From the NCBI RefSeq assembly GCF_003026475.1, contig NZ_PYMC01000017.1, positions 1 through 64,000 of the forward strand: a stretch of DNA of 64,000 nucleotides, written 5' to 3'. Source of the stretch: Photobacterium lipolyticum. Lineage in GTDB: Bacteria > Pseudomonadota > Gammaproteobacteria > Enterobacterales > Vibrionaceae. Made by a program: the position numbers and the translations under genes. Positions 8,858 to 18,254 of the stretch are shown here, in pieces (the first letter of the stretch is position 1; every line of letters starts with the position of its first letter). The notes beneath the pieces were generated by a model. That model worked only from the letters and a program-made list of their open reading frames with translations. It was not told the origin of the DNA and made no database searches.

Positions 8858-9301
8858 TTAGCCTAGTTTAGCTTTCACTAATTGACTAACTTTACCCATG
8901 TCGGCACGACCCTGAATCAGCGGTTTTAGCACGCCCATTAGCTTACCCATGTCTTGCATACTGGCAGCACCTGTAGAAGCAATAGCGTCATCCAGCAGAG
9001 CGGCAACTTCGTCGTCGCTTAGCGGTTGAGGCATAAATTCTTCAAGTACTGTAATTTCAGCAAGCTCAACATCAGCAAGATCCTGACGACTTGCAGCTTC
9101 ATATTGAGCTACAGAGTCACGACGTTGCTTAACCATCTTAGTTAATACGGCAACAACATCGTCATCAGAAAGCGTTATTCTTTCGTCAACTTCACGTTGT
9201 TTAATAGCAGCAAGAACTAAACGGATGGCACCAAGACGAGGTTTATTTCTCGCCTTCATTGCCGCTTTTTGTTCGTCTTTAAGACGTTCAATCAGAGTCA
9301 T
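8858..9301 (-). CDS. yqeY: GatB/YqeY-domain protein
   Basis: A 147-residue all-helical protein of the YqeY family, related to the tRNA-binding C-terminal domain of GatB, the amidotransferase subunit that makes Gln-tRNA or Asn-tRNA. Family features seen are LKxAMKARNKPRLGAIRLVLAAIKQREVD at the N terminus, the middle segment VEEFMPQPLSDDEV-like (here ITVLEEFMPQPLSDDEV) and the C-terminal MGKLMGVLKPLIQGRADM. The exact function is not established. It is inserted between rpsU and dnaG, 26 bases after rpsU, an arrangement common outside the enterics; co-transcription with rpsU is likely. Confidence 0.93.
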   Translation of the reverse strand: MTLIERLKDEQKAAMKARNKPRLGAIRLVLAAIKQREVDERITLSDDDVVAVLTKMVKQRRDSVAQYEAASRQDLADVELAEITVLEEFMPQPLSDDEVAALLDDAIASTGAASMQDMGKLMGVLKPLIQGRADMGKVSQLVKAKLG

Positions 9302-9327
9302 TACGCGATCCTTCCGTTATCTGACGA

Positions 9328-9555
<228 letters not shown>

Positions 9556-9617
9556 TCAGAGTGATTCGGTTTAACGCTGACAGTCGAAGAGTGTCAGCTG
9601 ATTAAAAATGGTGCGAA

Positions 9618-9647
9618 ATTCTAATCTGATTAGGGGGCATTTGTAAA
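9618..9647 (-). promoter_or_regulatory. Probable sigma-70 promoter of rpsU
   Basis: On the minus strand a TTTACA -35 box and a TAGAAT -10 box are separated by 18 bases, with the -10 about 75 bases before the rpsU ATG. Position and match make it the best candidate for the main promoter of the operon. Confidence 0.55.
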
Positions 9648-9795
9648 GCATTCTGCAACCATGAACTGGTTAATTTCTGTCAAGGGCGGTAACATGGCCC
9701 ACAATTACTCCCCTTAATACCAATCTGACGCGTTAAGTGCTCTGAAAGGGCGACATATTTAATCAGGTTGGCACTCTAATAGTATAGAGGTCGTT

Positions 9796-10815
9796 ATGCG
9801 TATACTGGGCATCGAAACCTCCTGTGACGAAACAGGCGTTGCAATTTTCGATGATGAAAAAGGTCTGCTGTCACATGAGCTTTACAGTCAGGTAAAATTG
9901 CACGCTGATTATGGCGGTGTGGTACCTGAGCTGGCGTCGCGTGATCATGTGAAAAAAACCATTCCGCTGATCAAAGAAGCGTTGAAAAAAGCAGGGCTAA
10001 CACCAGCCGATCTTGATGGTGTGGCCTATACCGCTGGGCCTGGTCTGGTGGGGGCATTGTTAGTGGGGGCAACCATCGGTCGCAGTCTGGCATATGCATG
10101 GGATTTACCCGCTGTCGCGGTACACCACATGGAGGGTCACTTGCTGGCTCCTATGCTGGAAGACAATGCACCTGAATTTCCATTTGTGGCACTGCTGGTT
10201 TCTGGCGGCCATACCATGCTGGTGGAAGTTAAAGGCATTGGTGACTATCAGATCCTGGGTGAGTCTGTTGATGATGCAGCTGGTGAAGCCTTTGATAAAA
10301 CAGCGAAATTAATGGGGCTGGACTATCCTGGTGGCCCGTTGTTATCAAAACTGGCAGAAAAAGGCACCCAAGGACGCTTTAAGTTTCCGCGACCGATGAC
10401 CGATCGTCCGGGGCTGGATTTCAGCTTTTCTGGTTTGAAAACATTTGCGGCAAACACCATTCGTGCCAATGAGGACGATGAGCAGACCCGTGCTGATATT
10501 GCCTTTGCCTTCCAGGAGGCAGTCGTTGATACGCTGGCGATTAAATGTAAGCGTGCGTTAAAACAAACCGGCCTGAAACGTTTAGTGATTGCTGGTGGTG
10601 TGAGTGCAAATAAGTACTTACGTCAGGAATTAGAGGCACTGATGACGAAGATGCAGGGTGAGGTTTTTTATCCGCGTACTGAGTTCTGTACCGATAATGG
10701 GGCAATGATTGCCTATGCTGGCATGCAGCGCCTGAAGAACCAGGAAACCACGGATCTGGCGGTGAAAGCCTACCCGCGCTGGCCGATTGATCAGCTGGAA
10801 CCGGTGAACAACTAA
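9796..10815 (+). CDS. tsaD: tRNA N6-threonylcarbamoyladenosine transferase TsaD
   Basis: Transfers the threonylcarbamoyl group to A37 of ANN-decoding tRNAs, in complex with TsaB and TsaE in the cytoplasm. The 339-residue protein has the ASKHA-fold opening [20 protein letters not shown], the metal-binding HHMEGH motif (H111, H115), the SGGHTML loop and the late [13 protein letters not shown] segment. An AGAGGT ribosome binding site precedes the ATG. It is divergent from rpsU, as in most gammaproteobacteria, and convergent with plsY. Length and motifs are normal. Confidence 0.97.
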   Translation: MRILGIETSCDETGVAIFDDEKGLLSHELYSQVKLHADYGGVVPELASRDHVKKTIPLIKEALKKAGLTPADLDGVAYTAGPGLVGALLVGATIGRSLAYAWDLPAVAVHHMEGHLLAPMLEDNAPEFPFVALLVSGGHTMLVEVKGIGDYQILGESVDDAAGEAFDKTAKLMGLDYPGGPLLSKLAEKGTQGRFKFPRPMTDRPGLDFSFSGLKTFAANTIRANEDDEQTRADIAFAFQEAVVDTLAIKCKRALKQTGLKRLVIAGGVSANKYLRQELEALMTKMQGEVFYPRTEFCTDNGAMIAYAGMQRLKNQETTDLAVKAYPRWPIDQLEPVNN

Positions 10816-10847
10816 GCCATCGCAGCAAGTAGACAGAGCCGCACTAA

Positions 10848-11465
10848 TCAACTCGATCCGGGTTTGGTTTTGCGGCTTATTTTTTGCCAGATTTTGGTCT
10901 CTTTACCTTCCAGCAGACGACGTACATTGTCATGGTGGCGGAGTACAATCAGGCAAGAGAGCATTGAGACCGGCATGGTGTATTCCGGTTTTACCATCCA
11001 GGTCAGCATAGGTGCGGCTAATGCGGTGATCAGTGAAGCAAGCGATGAATAGCCGGTAATAAGTACGGCCAGCAACCACGTTCCAATCAACATCCCACTG
11101 AGATCCCAGCCAATCGGTGCCAGTGCCCCTAAAGCGGTCGCAACCCCTTTGCCGCCACGGAAATGAAAGAAAATTGGATAGATATGGCCGAGACAAGCGG
11201 CAATACCGATAATGCCAAGTAAGAATGGGTTGATGTTGAGGTAGTAACTGAACCAGACCGGCAGCATACCTTTTAAGATATCGCAGATCAGCACCATGGC
11301 GGCGGCTTTTTTGCCGCCCAGGCGTAAGACATTGGTTGCCCCAGGATTACCTGAGCCGGTATCGCGAGGATCGGGCAGTCGATAGAACCGGCTGATTAAG
11401 ACCGCACTCGATATGGAGCCTAACAGGTAGGCTGCAATGATGATCAGAAGAACTAATGGCGTCAT
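10848..11465 (-). CDS. plsY: Glycerol-3-phosphate acyltransferase PlsY
   Basis: An inner-membrane enzyme that acylates glycerol-3-phosphate using acyl-phosphate, the first step of phospholipid synthesis. It has 205 residues with about five hydrophobic segments. The signature loop [12 protein letters not shown] is near residue 37, the FRGGKGVAT loop near 100, and the final RHxxNVxRLLxGxE (here [14 protein letters not shown]) motif is intact. It is divergent from folB and convergent with tsaD. Paired with plsC at 37.4 kb, this gives two acylation steps of the pathway in the window. Confidence 0.96.
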   Translation of the reverse strand: MTPLVLLIIIAAYLLGSISSAVLISRFYRLPDPRDTGSGNPGATNVLRLGGKKAAAMVLICDILKGMLPVWFSYYLNINPFLLGIIGIAACLGHIYPIFFHFRGGKGVATALGALAPIGWDLSGMLIGTWLLAVLITGYSSLASLITALAAPMLTWMVKPEYTMPVSMLSCLIVLRHHDNVRRLLEGKETKIWQKISRKTKPGSS

Positions 11466-11701
11466 GCAAAATTCCAGCTGGGTAGCGATAACATCGCTGC
11501 CGTATCATTCAGGCGTTATCATAATGATAATCACCCGGGTCCATCCCAGATATTCACTCCTGTGGTATAGTGCCACTCCAGGTTGACATGCAATATGATG
11601 ACCTGACGAATGAATGTCATAATTTTTGACGATTACGACCTGATAATACGCGCTTTTGCTCACATTAGGTATCCGACCTCTAACAAAATTAGCGATTGAA
11701 C

Positions 11702-12055
11702 ATGGATTTAGTATTTATCGAACATCTTGAAGTCATTACCACGATCGGGGCGTATGACTGGGAACAAGAAATAAAACAGAAACTCGTGCTCGATTTGGAA
11801 ATGGCGCACGATAACCGCCCGGCTGCAAACAGTGACGATGTGGCCTATGCATTGGATTACGCCGCGGTAAGTACTGCCGTGACGGACCATATTCAGAATG
11901 GCCGCTTTTTACTGATAGAGCGGGTGGCGGAAGAAGTCGCGAGTCTGATTATGGACCAGTTTTCAGTCCCTTGGCTGAAAGTGCGTGTCACAAAACCCGG
12001 TGCGGTCGTTAATGCCCGTGGTGTCGGGGTTCAGATCGAGAGAGGCAACAAGTGA
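11702..12055 (+). CDS. folB: Dihydroneopterin aldolase FolB
   Basis: A folate biosynthesis enzyme (117 residues) that converts 7,8-dihydroneopterin to 6-hydroxymethyl-dihydropterin and glycolaldehyde; it forms octamers. The typical opening is DLVFIEHLEVITTIGAYDWE, and KVRVTKPGAVVNARGVGVQIER closes the fold. I start at the ATG at 11702, because family members begin M-D-[IL]-V-F-I; a TTG six bases upstream is in frame but less likely. The ribosome binding site is weak. It overlaps folK by four bases (GTGA), so the two are translationally coupled. Confidence 0.95.
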   Translation: MDLVFIEHLEVITTIGAYDWEQEIKQKLVLDLEMAHDNRPAANSDDVAYALDYAAVSTAVTDHIQNGRFLLIERVAEEVASLIMDQFSVPWLKVRVTKPGAVVNARGVGVQIERGNK

Positions 12056-12543
12056 CCAGAGTGTATATCAGCCTGGGATCCAATATTGAGCGTGAGTACC
12101 ATATTCAGGCGGCAATGACTGAGCTGAGAAAACTGGGTGCACATTACCGGGCGTCTCGAATCTTTGAAGCGGAACCTGTGGGCTTTTCCGGCCCCAATTT
12201 TTTTAATTGCGTGGTTGAAATAGAGACGTCGCTGGCACTTGATATGCTGCAGCAGACCCTTAAACAGCTAGAGTTACAATACGGGCGGTCGCCGAATGCG
12301 CAAAAAAACCAAAGTCGAACGTTAGACCTGGATATCTTGTTGTTCGGTGAGGAGTTACGTGAGTCTGCCCCTGCAGTTCCACGTTCAGATCTTTATAAAT
12401 TTGCCTTTGTTTTATGGCCGATGGCGGAGCTTTGCCCTGATCTCGCGATCCCGGGTGATGGTCGTACCATCGGGCAGTTATGGCTGGCATTTGAACATAC
12501 CCAAGCCTTGTGGCCGGTGGAATTAGTAACAGAGGATAATTAA
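12052..12543 (+). CDS. folK: 6-hydroxymethyl-7,8-dihydropterin pyrophosphokinase FolK
   Basis: Uses ATP to pyrophosphorylate the product of FolB, the next step to dihydropteroate. The 163-residue protein shows [17 protein letters not shown] at the start and the signature [KRN][14 protein letters not shown] (here [15 protein letters not shown]) with the two magnesium-binding aspartates. It starts at GTG inside the folB stop codon and its own stop overlaps the uppP start by one base, so folB-folK-uppP forms a tight operon. Confidence 0.95.
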   Translation: MTRVYISLGSNIEREYHIQAAMTELRKLGAHYRASRIFEAEPVGFSGPNFFNCVVEIETSLALDMLQQTLKQLELQYGRSPNAQKNQSRTLDLDILLFGEELRESAPAVPRSDLYKFAFVLWPMAELCPDLAIPGDGRTIGQLWLAFEHTQALWPVELVTEDN

Positions 12544-13349
12544 TGAGTCATTTTGAAGCATTTATGCTGGCCCTGATCCAGGGGCTGACAGAATTTCTGC
12601 CTATTTCAAGCTCGGCCCACCTGATCTTGCCTTCCGAGGTATTAGGATGGAGCGATCAGGGATTAGCATTTGATGTCGCCGTGCATGTGGGTACGCTTGC
12701 AGCAGTGATCCTGTACTTCCGCAAAGAAGTGGTGTCCTTGCTATCGGCCTGGATTGGGTCGATTTTCAAAGGCCATCGCAGCGCAGAAGCTAAATTGGCC
12801 TGGATGATTGTACTGGCGACTATTCCGGCCTGTATTTTTGGCTTGTTCATGAAAGATATTATTGAGCTGTATCTGCGCTCAGCCTGGGTTATTGCCTGTA
12901 CGACCATCGTGTTCGGCTTGTTGCTATGGTGGGTAGATAAACGTGCAACTCAGCAAGATGATGAATATCAGGCGGATTGGAAACGCTCGCTGTTTATCGG
13001 CTTCTCACAAGCCGCGGCAATGATCCCGGGAACGTCGCGTTCAGGGGCGACCATGACGGCAGCGCTACATTTAGGGTTTACCCGTGAAGCGGCGGCCCGC
13101 TTTTCGTTCCTGATGTCGATCCCGATTATTCTGCTGGCTGGCGGCTATCTTGGCACGAAGCTGGTGACCAGCGGCGAACCTGTCGATTTTGGTGCGTTAA
13201 ACATCGGCATAGCGGTCTCTTTTATCAGTGCTTATGCCTGTATCCATGTGTTCCTTAAGCTGGTAACACGCCTGGGTATGATGCCGTTTGTTATCTACCG
13301 ACTGCTATTGGGCGGTGGTTTGATTGCGTTTTTGCTGACTCAGTCATAG
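12543..13349 (+). CDS. uppP: Undecaprenyl-diphosphatase UppP (BacA)
   Basis: A membrane phosphatase that recycles undecaprenyl pyrophosphate, the lipid carrier of peptidoglycan and O-antigen synthesis; high dosage gives bacitracin resistance. The 268-residue protein carries both family motifs, [15 protein letters not shown] near 14 and [14 protein letters not shown] near 163, and about seven hydrophobic segments. It is the last gene of the folB-folK-uppP operon and is followed by a strong terminator. Confidence 0.96.
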   Translation: MSHFEAFMLALIQGLTEFLPISSSAHLILPSEVLGWSDQGLAFDVAVHVGTLAAVILYFRKEVVSLLSAWIGSIFKGHRSAEAKLAWMIVLATIPACIFGLFMKDIIELYLRSAWVIACTTIVFGLLLWWVDKRATQQDDEYQADWKRSLFIGFSQAAAMIPGTSRSGATMTAALHLGFTREAAARFSFLMSIPIILLAGGYLGTKLVTSGEPVDFGALNIGIAVSFISAYACIHVFLKLVTRLGMMPFVIYRLLLGGGLIAFLLTQS

Positions 13350-13400
13350 CGGCGTTGAATTGCCATGAAGAATTGTGGCGACACAGTTTTTTAAAATAAC

Positions 13401-13427
13401 AAAGCCCGGCTTAAGTTGCCGGGCTTT
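13401..13427. terminator. Bidirectional terminator between uppP and cca
   Basis: A perfect 10-bp stem (AAAGCCCGGC / GCCGGGCTTT) with a 7-base loop lies between two convergent genes, about 50 bases after uppP and 26 after cca. It has A and T flanks on either side. Confidence 0.8.
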
Positions 13428-13452
13428 GTGTTTTGATGGGATAGGTGCGGTG

Positions 13453-14688
13453 CTATTGCTTGGAACGTAGCGGTTTCAGCGCTTCCTCAACAGCAACTGC
13501 ACGACGAATAGCGAGCTGCTCTTTGATCTCTTTCCCTTTGAAGCCAGCCTCGACAATCGGTTTGACGGCAACACCTTGGGCGGCGGTAAACGCGGCAACT
13601 AAAATATCAGCTTGTCGGTATTCATCCTGTTCATGGCCTGTTCTGCCACGCGCATCTGCCCGGCAGCACAGGGCTAATTGGTTAACCCGTTCGGGTTTTC
13701 GCCAGCAATCTATCTGATCCAATATTTTGATAAAGGTCGCCGGGCGCATCTCATCAGCAAGGTGAATTTTAGTATGCTGAGCACATACCATCAGTGCGGC
13801 ATCCCGATAATCATTGGGGATCCGTAAGCGCTGGCATAACGCCTTTATCGCCTTTAACCCGGTATGGCAATGCATTTTATGGCTTGGCAGCTCTTCTTCG
13901 GGGGTTAACGCTTTCCCTAGGTCATGTACCTGGGCGGCAAAACGGATCGCCTTATCTTGGCTTAATAACGCGGCCTGTTGCGTCACCAGTAATGTGTGGA
14001 GCCCGGAGTCAATTTCCGGATGCCACTGTTCCGGTTGCGGTACGCCAAACAAGGCATCTATTTCAGGCATAACGATGCCCAGCGCCCCGCACTGGCGCAG
14101 GACGGTCAAAAAAATCTCAGGATGCTGGCTCGAGAGGGATTTTTCCCATTCTTTCCATACCCGCTCGGGGGTTAAAGCGGCTAACTCACCGGTGACGACC
14201 ATCTCTTGCATTAAGGCGATAGTTTCTGCGGCCACGGTAAAGCCGAGATGGGCGAAGCGGGCGGCAAAACGAGCCACGCGCAATACCCGCAGCGGATCCT
14301 CAGCGAATGCCGGTGAGACATGGCGTAAGATTTTATTGTTAAGATCCTGCTGGCCGTTATACGGATCAACCAGTGTTCCGTCGTTAGCCTGAGCAATGGC
14401 ATTGATGGTCAGATCCCGGCGCAGCAGATCCTGCTCCAGGGTGACATCTGGTGCCGCGTAGCAGACAAATCCGGTGTAACCGTGACCTGATTTTCGTTCG
14501 GTACGGGCAAGGGCGTATTCTTGTTTCGTTTTGGGGTGCAGAAATACCGGGAAGTCACTGCCAACCTGGCTATACCCCTGCGCCAGCATTTGCTCGGGGG
14601 TGGTACCGACAACAACCCAGTCTTTATCTTCGACCGCGAGTCCCAGTAGTGCGTCGCGTACCGCACCACCAACAAGATATGTCTGCAA
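13453..14688 (-). CDS. cca: CCA-adding tRNA nucleotidyltransferase with HD domain
   Basis: Builds or repairs the CCA end of tRNAs using CTP and ATP and has phosphohydrolase activities in its HD domain. The 411-residue protein opens [13 protein letters not shown] and then EDKDWVVVG, giving the GGxVRD loop and the two catalytic aspartates of class II enzymes. The [10 protein letters not shown] block follows, and the HD domain is seen as [15 protein letters not shown] plus HCHTGLK near residues 220-240. Length matches the gammaproteobacterial bifunctional form. It is divergent from gspA. Confidence 0.96.
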   Translation of the reverse strand: MQTYLVGGAVRDALLGLAVEDKDWVVVGTTPEQMLAQGYSQVGSDFPVFLHPKTKQEYALARTERKSGHGYTGFVCYAAPDVTLEQDLLRRDLTINAIAQANDGTLVDPYNGQQDLNNKILRHVSPAFAEDPLRVLRVARFAARFAHLGFTVAAETIALMQEMVVTGELAALTPERVWKEWEKSLSSQHPEIFLTVLRQCGALGIVMPEIDALFGVPQPEQWHPEIDSGLHTLLVTQQAALLSQDKAIRFAAQVHDLGKALTPEEELPSHKMHCHTGLKAIKALCQRLRIPNDYRDAALMVCAQHTKIHLADEMRPATFIKILDQIDCWRKPERVNQLALCCRADARGRTGHEQDEYRQADILVAAFTAAQGVAVKPIVEAGFKGKEIKEQLAIRRAVAVEEALKPLRSKQ

Positions 14689-14821
14689 TTTTTACTCCTT
14701 ATAAAGTCTGTTGAATGACTACCTTTTGCGTCATTGGTCGCTTCAATACGGCATCAAGGTATACAATGGTAGTCATCGCAGGTAATTTGATCTGTGTGGT
14801 TCAGGTACAAGAGTATAAGGT

Positions 14822-16498
14822 ATGTACAAGGATTTTTTCGGGATAACTGAAGCGCCATTTTCAATTGTGCCCAGCGCTCGCTTTCTCTATCTCAGCGAGC
14901 GGCACAGGGAAGCATTAACTCATATGCTGGCCGGTCTGTCAGACGGCGGCGGATTCGCATTGTTGACCGGGGAGGTCGGAACGGGAAAAACGACCGTACT
15001 GCGGGCATTGGTTTCTCGACTAACTCAGGAAACGCAAGTTGCCGTTATCCTTAATCCCACCTTATCGGCACATGATTTGCTGGCGGCGATCTGTGATGAG
15101 CTGGGTCTGAGCTACTCGGAAGAGGCCAGCTTTAAAGTATTAACCGACAATATTTACCAGCATTTATTAGCAAACCACAGTCAGGGGAGGCAAACCCTGC
15201 TGCTGGTCGATGAAGCCCAGCATCTGATGCCCGACGTGCTGGAACAGCTTCGTCTGCTGACTAATTTAGAAACCGACAGTCGTAAGCTGTTAAAGGTGGT
15301 GCTGATTGGTCAGCCTGAATTACAACAGTTACTACAGCAAGATCGCTTGCGTCAGCTGGCGCAGCGTATTACTTCCCGTTATCACCTGCTCCCACTGACC
15401 ACCGCTGAAGTGGGAGAATATGTCAGTTATCGCCTGCATGCTGTTAACTGTTTGCACCCGGTGTTTGAGCCGGCACTGATCCGCCAGATAGCCAAAGCAA
15501 CCAATGGGATCCCGCGCCTGATCAACCTGGTGTGTGATAAATCGATGCAGCTGGCCTGTCAGCATGCCACTCATCAGGTTACTAAGGCTATGGTAACCAA
15601 AGCGTGTGAAGACACATTGAGCTGGCAGTCGCCGACGACTCACCAGAACGGTGGCGGTCGTCAACATGCAGGGGCAACGTCGGGTATTGTTCGTTGGGGG
15701 GGCGCGATTGCATTGGGGGCCGTATTATCTGCTGGCGTGTTATATTGGCATTATCAACAGACGGCTTCGCTTGCCCTGAAAAGCCGTGAGCAGCTTTCTG
15801 TTCAGCAAGCGCCATCGGCTCACATCAAGCCACCAGTTGAGATCACACAGCTTCAGCCAATAGACACACCGGCCCCCGTCGCCACGCAGGCTGATAAGTT
15901 ACAGCAAGCTATCAACCAGAGTCGCTATGAGCGTCAGGCCATGCAGACCCTGTATCAGCTCTGGGGGTATGATACGGCGCTTAATCAGGCTAATTGCGCA
16001 ACCAGTCAGCGTATCCAGCTAACCTGTCATGAGGGTAAGATCCGGTTAGAGCAGCTTAATATTATCAACCGTCCTGTCATGGTGACGCTACGCGACGACC
16101 AGCAGCGGGATTACTACGCCGTGATCTACGCCTTGAACAGTAAAAACGTTGAGCTGCTGTTTGGCGGAGAGCGGATCGCGGTTGAACATCGCTGGTTTGA
16201 ACAGCACTGGCAGGGAGATTATACCTTGCTATGGCGACCGCCTCTGGGAAGTAAAGCCAGCATTCGTTATGGCCAGCGTGGCCCACGGGTTGAGTGGCTG
16301 AATCAGCAGCTCAATGTTTTTCTTGGCAATATACAAAATAATCAGAATTATTTCGATCAATCGGTGCTGGCGAACCTGCGTCGCTTCCAGCGTTCACAAG
16401 ATCTTACTGCAGATGGTATTGCGGGGCCTATGACCCTGATGGTGCTTGATTCCGCACTGAACTTGCCGGGCCCTACGCTGCAACCGGAGAAAAGTTAA
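14822..16498 (+). CDS. gspA: GspA/ExeA-type ATPase of the type II secretion system
   Basis: An inner-membrane AAA ATPase that with GspB helps insert the GspD secretin through peptidoglycan. The 558-residue protein opens MYKDFFGITEAPFSIVPSAR, a family hallmark. Walker A (GEVGTGKTT) is near 50 and Walker B (LLLVDEAQHL) near 130. A transmembrane segment follows at about residue 290, and the C terminus carries a peptidoglycan-binding domain (GPRVEWLNQQL...DGIAGPMTLMVL). Its stop overlaps the gspB start (TAATG). No other secretion genes are nearby; in the family the main gsp operon is usually elsewhere. Confidence 0.9.
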   Translation: MYKDFFGITEAPFSIVPSARFLYLSERHREALTHMLAGLSDGGGFALLTGEVGTGKTTVLRALVSRLTQETQVAVILNPTLSAHDLLAAICDELGLSYSEEASFKVLTDNIYQHLLANHSQGRQTLLLVDEAQHLMPDVLEQLRLLTNLETDSRKLLKVVLIGQPELQQLLQQDRLRQLAQRITSRYHLLPLTTAEVGEYVSYRLHAVNCLHPVFEPALIRQIAKATNGIPRLINLVCDKSMQLACQHATHQVTKAMVTKACEDTLSWQSPTTHQNGGGRQHAGATSGIVRWGGAIALGAVLSAGVLYWHYQQTASLALKSREQLSVQQAPSAHIKPPVEITQLQPIDTPAPVATQADKLQQAINQSRYERQAMQTLYQLWGYDTALNQANCATSQRIQLTCHEGKIRLEQLNIINRPVMVTLRDDQQRDYYAVIYALNSKNVELLFGGERIAVEHRWFEQHWQGDYTLLWRPPLGSKASIRYGQRGPRVEWLNQQLNVFLGNIQNNQNYFDQSVLANLRRFQRSQDLTADGIAGPMTLMVLDSALNLPGPTLQPEKS

Positions 16499-17433
16499 TG
16501 TCGAATTTGCTTAATGCAATTGAGCTATCGGAACAAAGTCACTCGGCGCAAAGTCATTCCGCTCACCATCAGACAACAAGCCGCCATTCAGGGGCTGCTT
16601 ATCTGCCGGCCAATCTGGGGATGGTCAGTTCGCTCAGAGCCTCTTGCCAGCCTAGGCGTTTACCGACCGGGTTACTGCCTGCGCTGATTGTCGCTTTGCC
16701 AGTGGTCGGCGCGATTGCCTATACCCAGCTGATGCCTGCAACGCAAACGCAATCACCGTCACCAGCATTAACAGCAGCTTCCGTGACGGTGACACCGGTA
16801 GATCGTAATGCCGTGCCGGCAGCAACAGCAGCAGTGCCGGTTATTGCCGACAAGATCCCTGGCGTTGAATTTCTGCCTTACCCTAATCTGGTTACCGAAC
16901 CGTTAGCGTTGGGGGATGCCTCTTATGCGGTGACACCTGGTCATGCTTCTTATCAGAATGAAGCGGTCACGGATGGCGGACGCAATGGGCGCAGTAGCCG
17001 TATGGACGCAGATACTGCCAGCAATAATTCCCGTTCAAATAACTGGGATCTTGACGAGCTTGATCTTTCGGGGCTGTCACCGGAGTTAGCGTTGCAACTG
17101 AAATCAGCGATTGCCGCGACAGATGCTGAGCCGGAGCAAGAACAAGCAGAAATTGTGAATGAAAGCGTAACGTCTGATCTCGTTAAAGCGCCAGCCGCAA
17201 TCGCCATTGGTGACTTACCTGCCTCGGTGCAGAATCGAATGCCAAAACTCGACTTTCAAACGCATATCTACTCATCAACAGCGAATAGCCGCTGGGTGAA
17301 AGTAAATGGCAGGGAAGCATTTGAAGGCGATGAATTGGCGCCGGGGGTGGTATTACGCCGTATCGAACCCCGTCAGGTGGTGTTTGATTTTGAGTCTTAT
17401 CATATTGTGATGCCTGCATTGTCTGAGTGGTAA
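16498..17433 (+). CDS. gspB: GspB/ExeB-type secretion system protein
   Basis: The partner of GspA in secretin assembly (311 residues). A cytoplasmic N-terminal stretch is followed by a transmembrane segment at about 55-75 (LLPALIVALPVVGAIAYTQL) and a long Ala/Pro/Thr-rich and acidic periplasmic linker. The conserved GspB domain is at the end (RWVKVNGREAFEGDELAPG, then VVFDFESYHIVMPALSEW). The linker is low complexity and evolves quickly. It is co-transcribed with gspA and ends at a strong terminator shared with the convergent SH3 gene. Confidence 0.88.
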   Translation: MSNLLNAIELSEQSHSAQSHSAHHQTTSRHSGAAYLPANLGMVSSLRASCQPRRLPTGLLPALIVALPVVGAIAYTQLMPATQTQSPSPALTAASVTVTPVDRNAVPAATAAVPVIADKIPGVEFLPYPNLVTEPLALGDASYAVTPGHASYQNEAVTDGGRNGRSSRMDADTASNNSRSNNWDLDELDLSGLSPELALQLKSAIAATDAEPEQEQAEIVNESVTSDLVKAPAAIAIGDLPASVQNRMPKLDFQTHIYSSTANSRWVKVNGREAFEGDELAPGVVLRRIEPRQVVFDFESYHIVMPALSEW

Positions 17434-17469
17434 TGGTCAGAATCGCCGTGTCACAAAAGCCGTAGAATA

Positions 17470-17498
17470 AAAAATGGCAGCCATCGGCTGCCATTTTT
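17470..17498. terminator. Bidirectional terminator between gspB and the SH3-domain gene
   Basis: A perfect 13-bp stem (AAAAATGGCAGCC / GGCTGCCATTTTT) with a 3-base loop sits between the convergent genes, with A and T runs that allow use on both strands. Confidence 0.9.
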
Positions 17499-17523
17499 GT
17501 CTCGTTAATCCGACAAAATCAGA

Positions 17524-18141
17524 TTATGCCCAACCGTTATTACGCTTGCGGCGACGAGGGATCAGGTGTGGCAGAACCAGACCCAGCAATAAACCGACGC
17601 CAGCGACCATGCCGCCATAAGTGAACCACTTCATCAGCAAGTCGTCTTTCTGAGTATCGATTTTCGCACGTAGCTCGCGAATTTCAGCCTGAGATGACGT
17701 TAACTGATCATTGAGGTTAATGTTCTGCTCTTCCAGTTCACTGATCTGCGTATTACGTAATTTCAGTGAATTTTTAAGACCGGCATTTTGCTCATCGCTT
17801 GATTTAGTCGCTGCTGCAAGTGCTGCTTTGACTTTTTTAAGCTCCGCTTCCAGTGCAGGAACACGGTCTTTCAGACCAACCTGAAGAGAAATGAACTTTG
17901 AATCTACCCAGCCGCTACGGCCGCGGTCATCCGTGATTTGACTAAAACCGGCTTCTTTATCGGTTTTCAGTAGCGTGACTTTGGTGCCGGCATCCACACT
18001 ACCCATAATCCGGAATTGGGTACCTGGGCCCCGGTGCATATAGGTGAACAGGTCGTCTGAAATATAACGAACCTGCTCTGCTTTCACGGGGGCGGCCAGA
18101 ACAGCGAAAGCTAATAATAAAATGCTGATTAGATGCTTCAC
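17524..18141 (-). CDS. SH3-domain membrane protein (YgiM/TIGR04211-like)
   Basis: A 205-residue protein with a signal peptide (KHLISILLLAFAVLAAPVKA), a bacterial SH3 domain (YISDDLFTYMHRGPG through GRSGWVDSKFI, residues about 24-90), a coiled coil (about 95-170) and a C-terminal membrane anchor (WFTYGGMVAGVGLLLGLVLP). The coil and anchor suggest it holds the SH3 domain in the periplasm; the molecular role is not known. I chose the GTG at 18141, with AAGGA seven bases upstream. The longer open frame to 18330 would run into the pit gene. It lies downstream of pit and just across a terminator. Confidence 0.85.
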   Translation of the reverse strand: MKHLISILLLAFAVLAAPVKAEQVRYISDDLFTYMHRGPGTQFRIMGSVDAGTKVTLLKTDKEAGFSQITDDRGRSGWVDSKFISLQVGLKDRVPALEAELKKVKAALAAATKSSDEQNAGLKNSLKLRNTQISELEEQNINLNDQLTSSQAEIRELRAKIDTQKDDLLMKWFTYGGMVAGVGLLLGLVLPHLIPRRRKRNNGWA

Positions 18142-18210
18142 AATTTTATCCTTGAGGAGCCTGTATTCTTTAAGAGCACAGATACTAAAAAGATTATCTC
18201 TCGGGTGCAA

Positions 18211-18234
18211 GAAAAAGGGAGGCAAAGCCTCCCT
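18211..18234 (-). terminator. Terminator downstream of the phosphate transporter gene
   Basis: The stem AGGGAGGC / GCCTCCCT with a 3-base loop lies 21 bases after the pit stop and is followed on the minus strand by TTTTTC. Confidence 0.8.
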
Positions 18235-18254
18235 CTTTTGAACCTGAGCCACTT

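Noticed and set aside
14822..17433. A complete type II secretion locus or a novel AAA system
   Set aside because: The two genes are the known GspA-GspB pair; no other secretion genes are adjacent.
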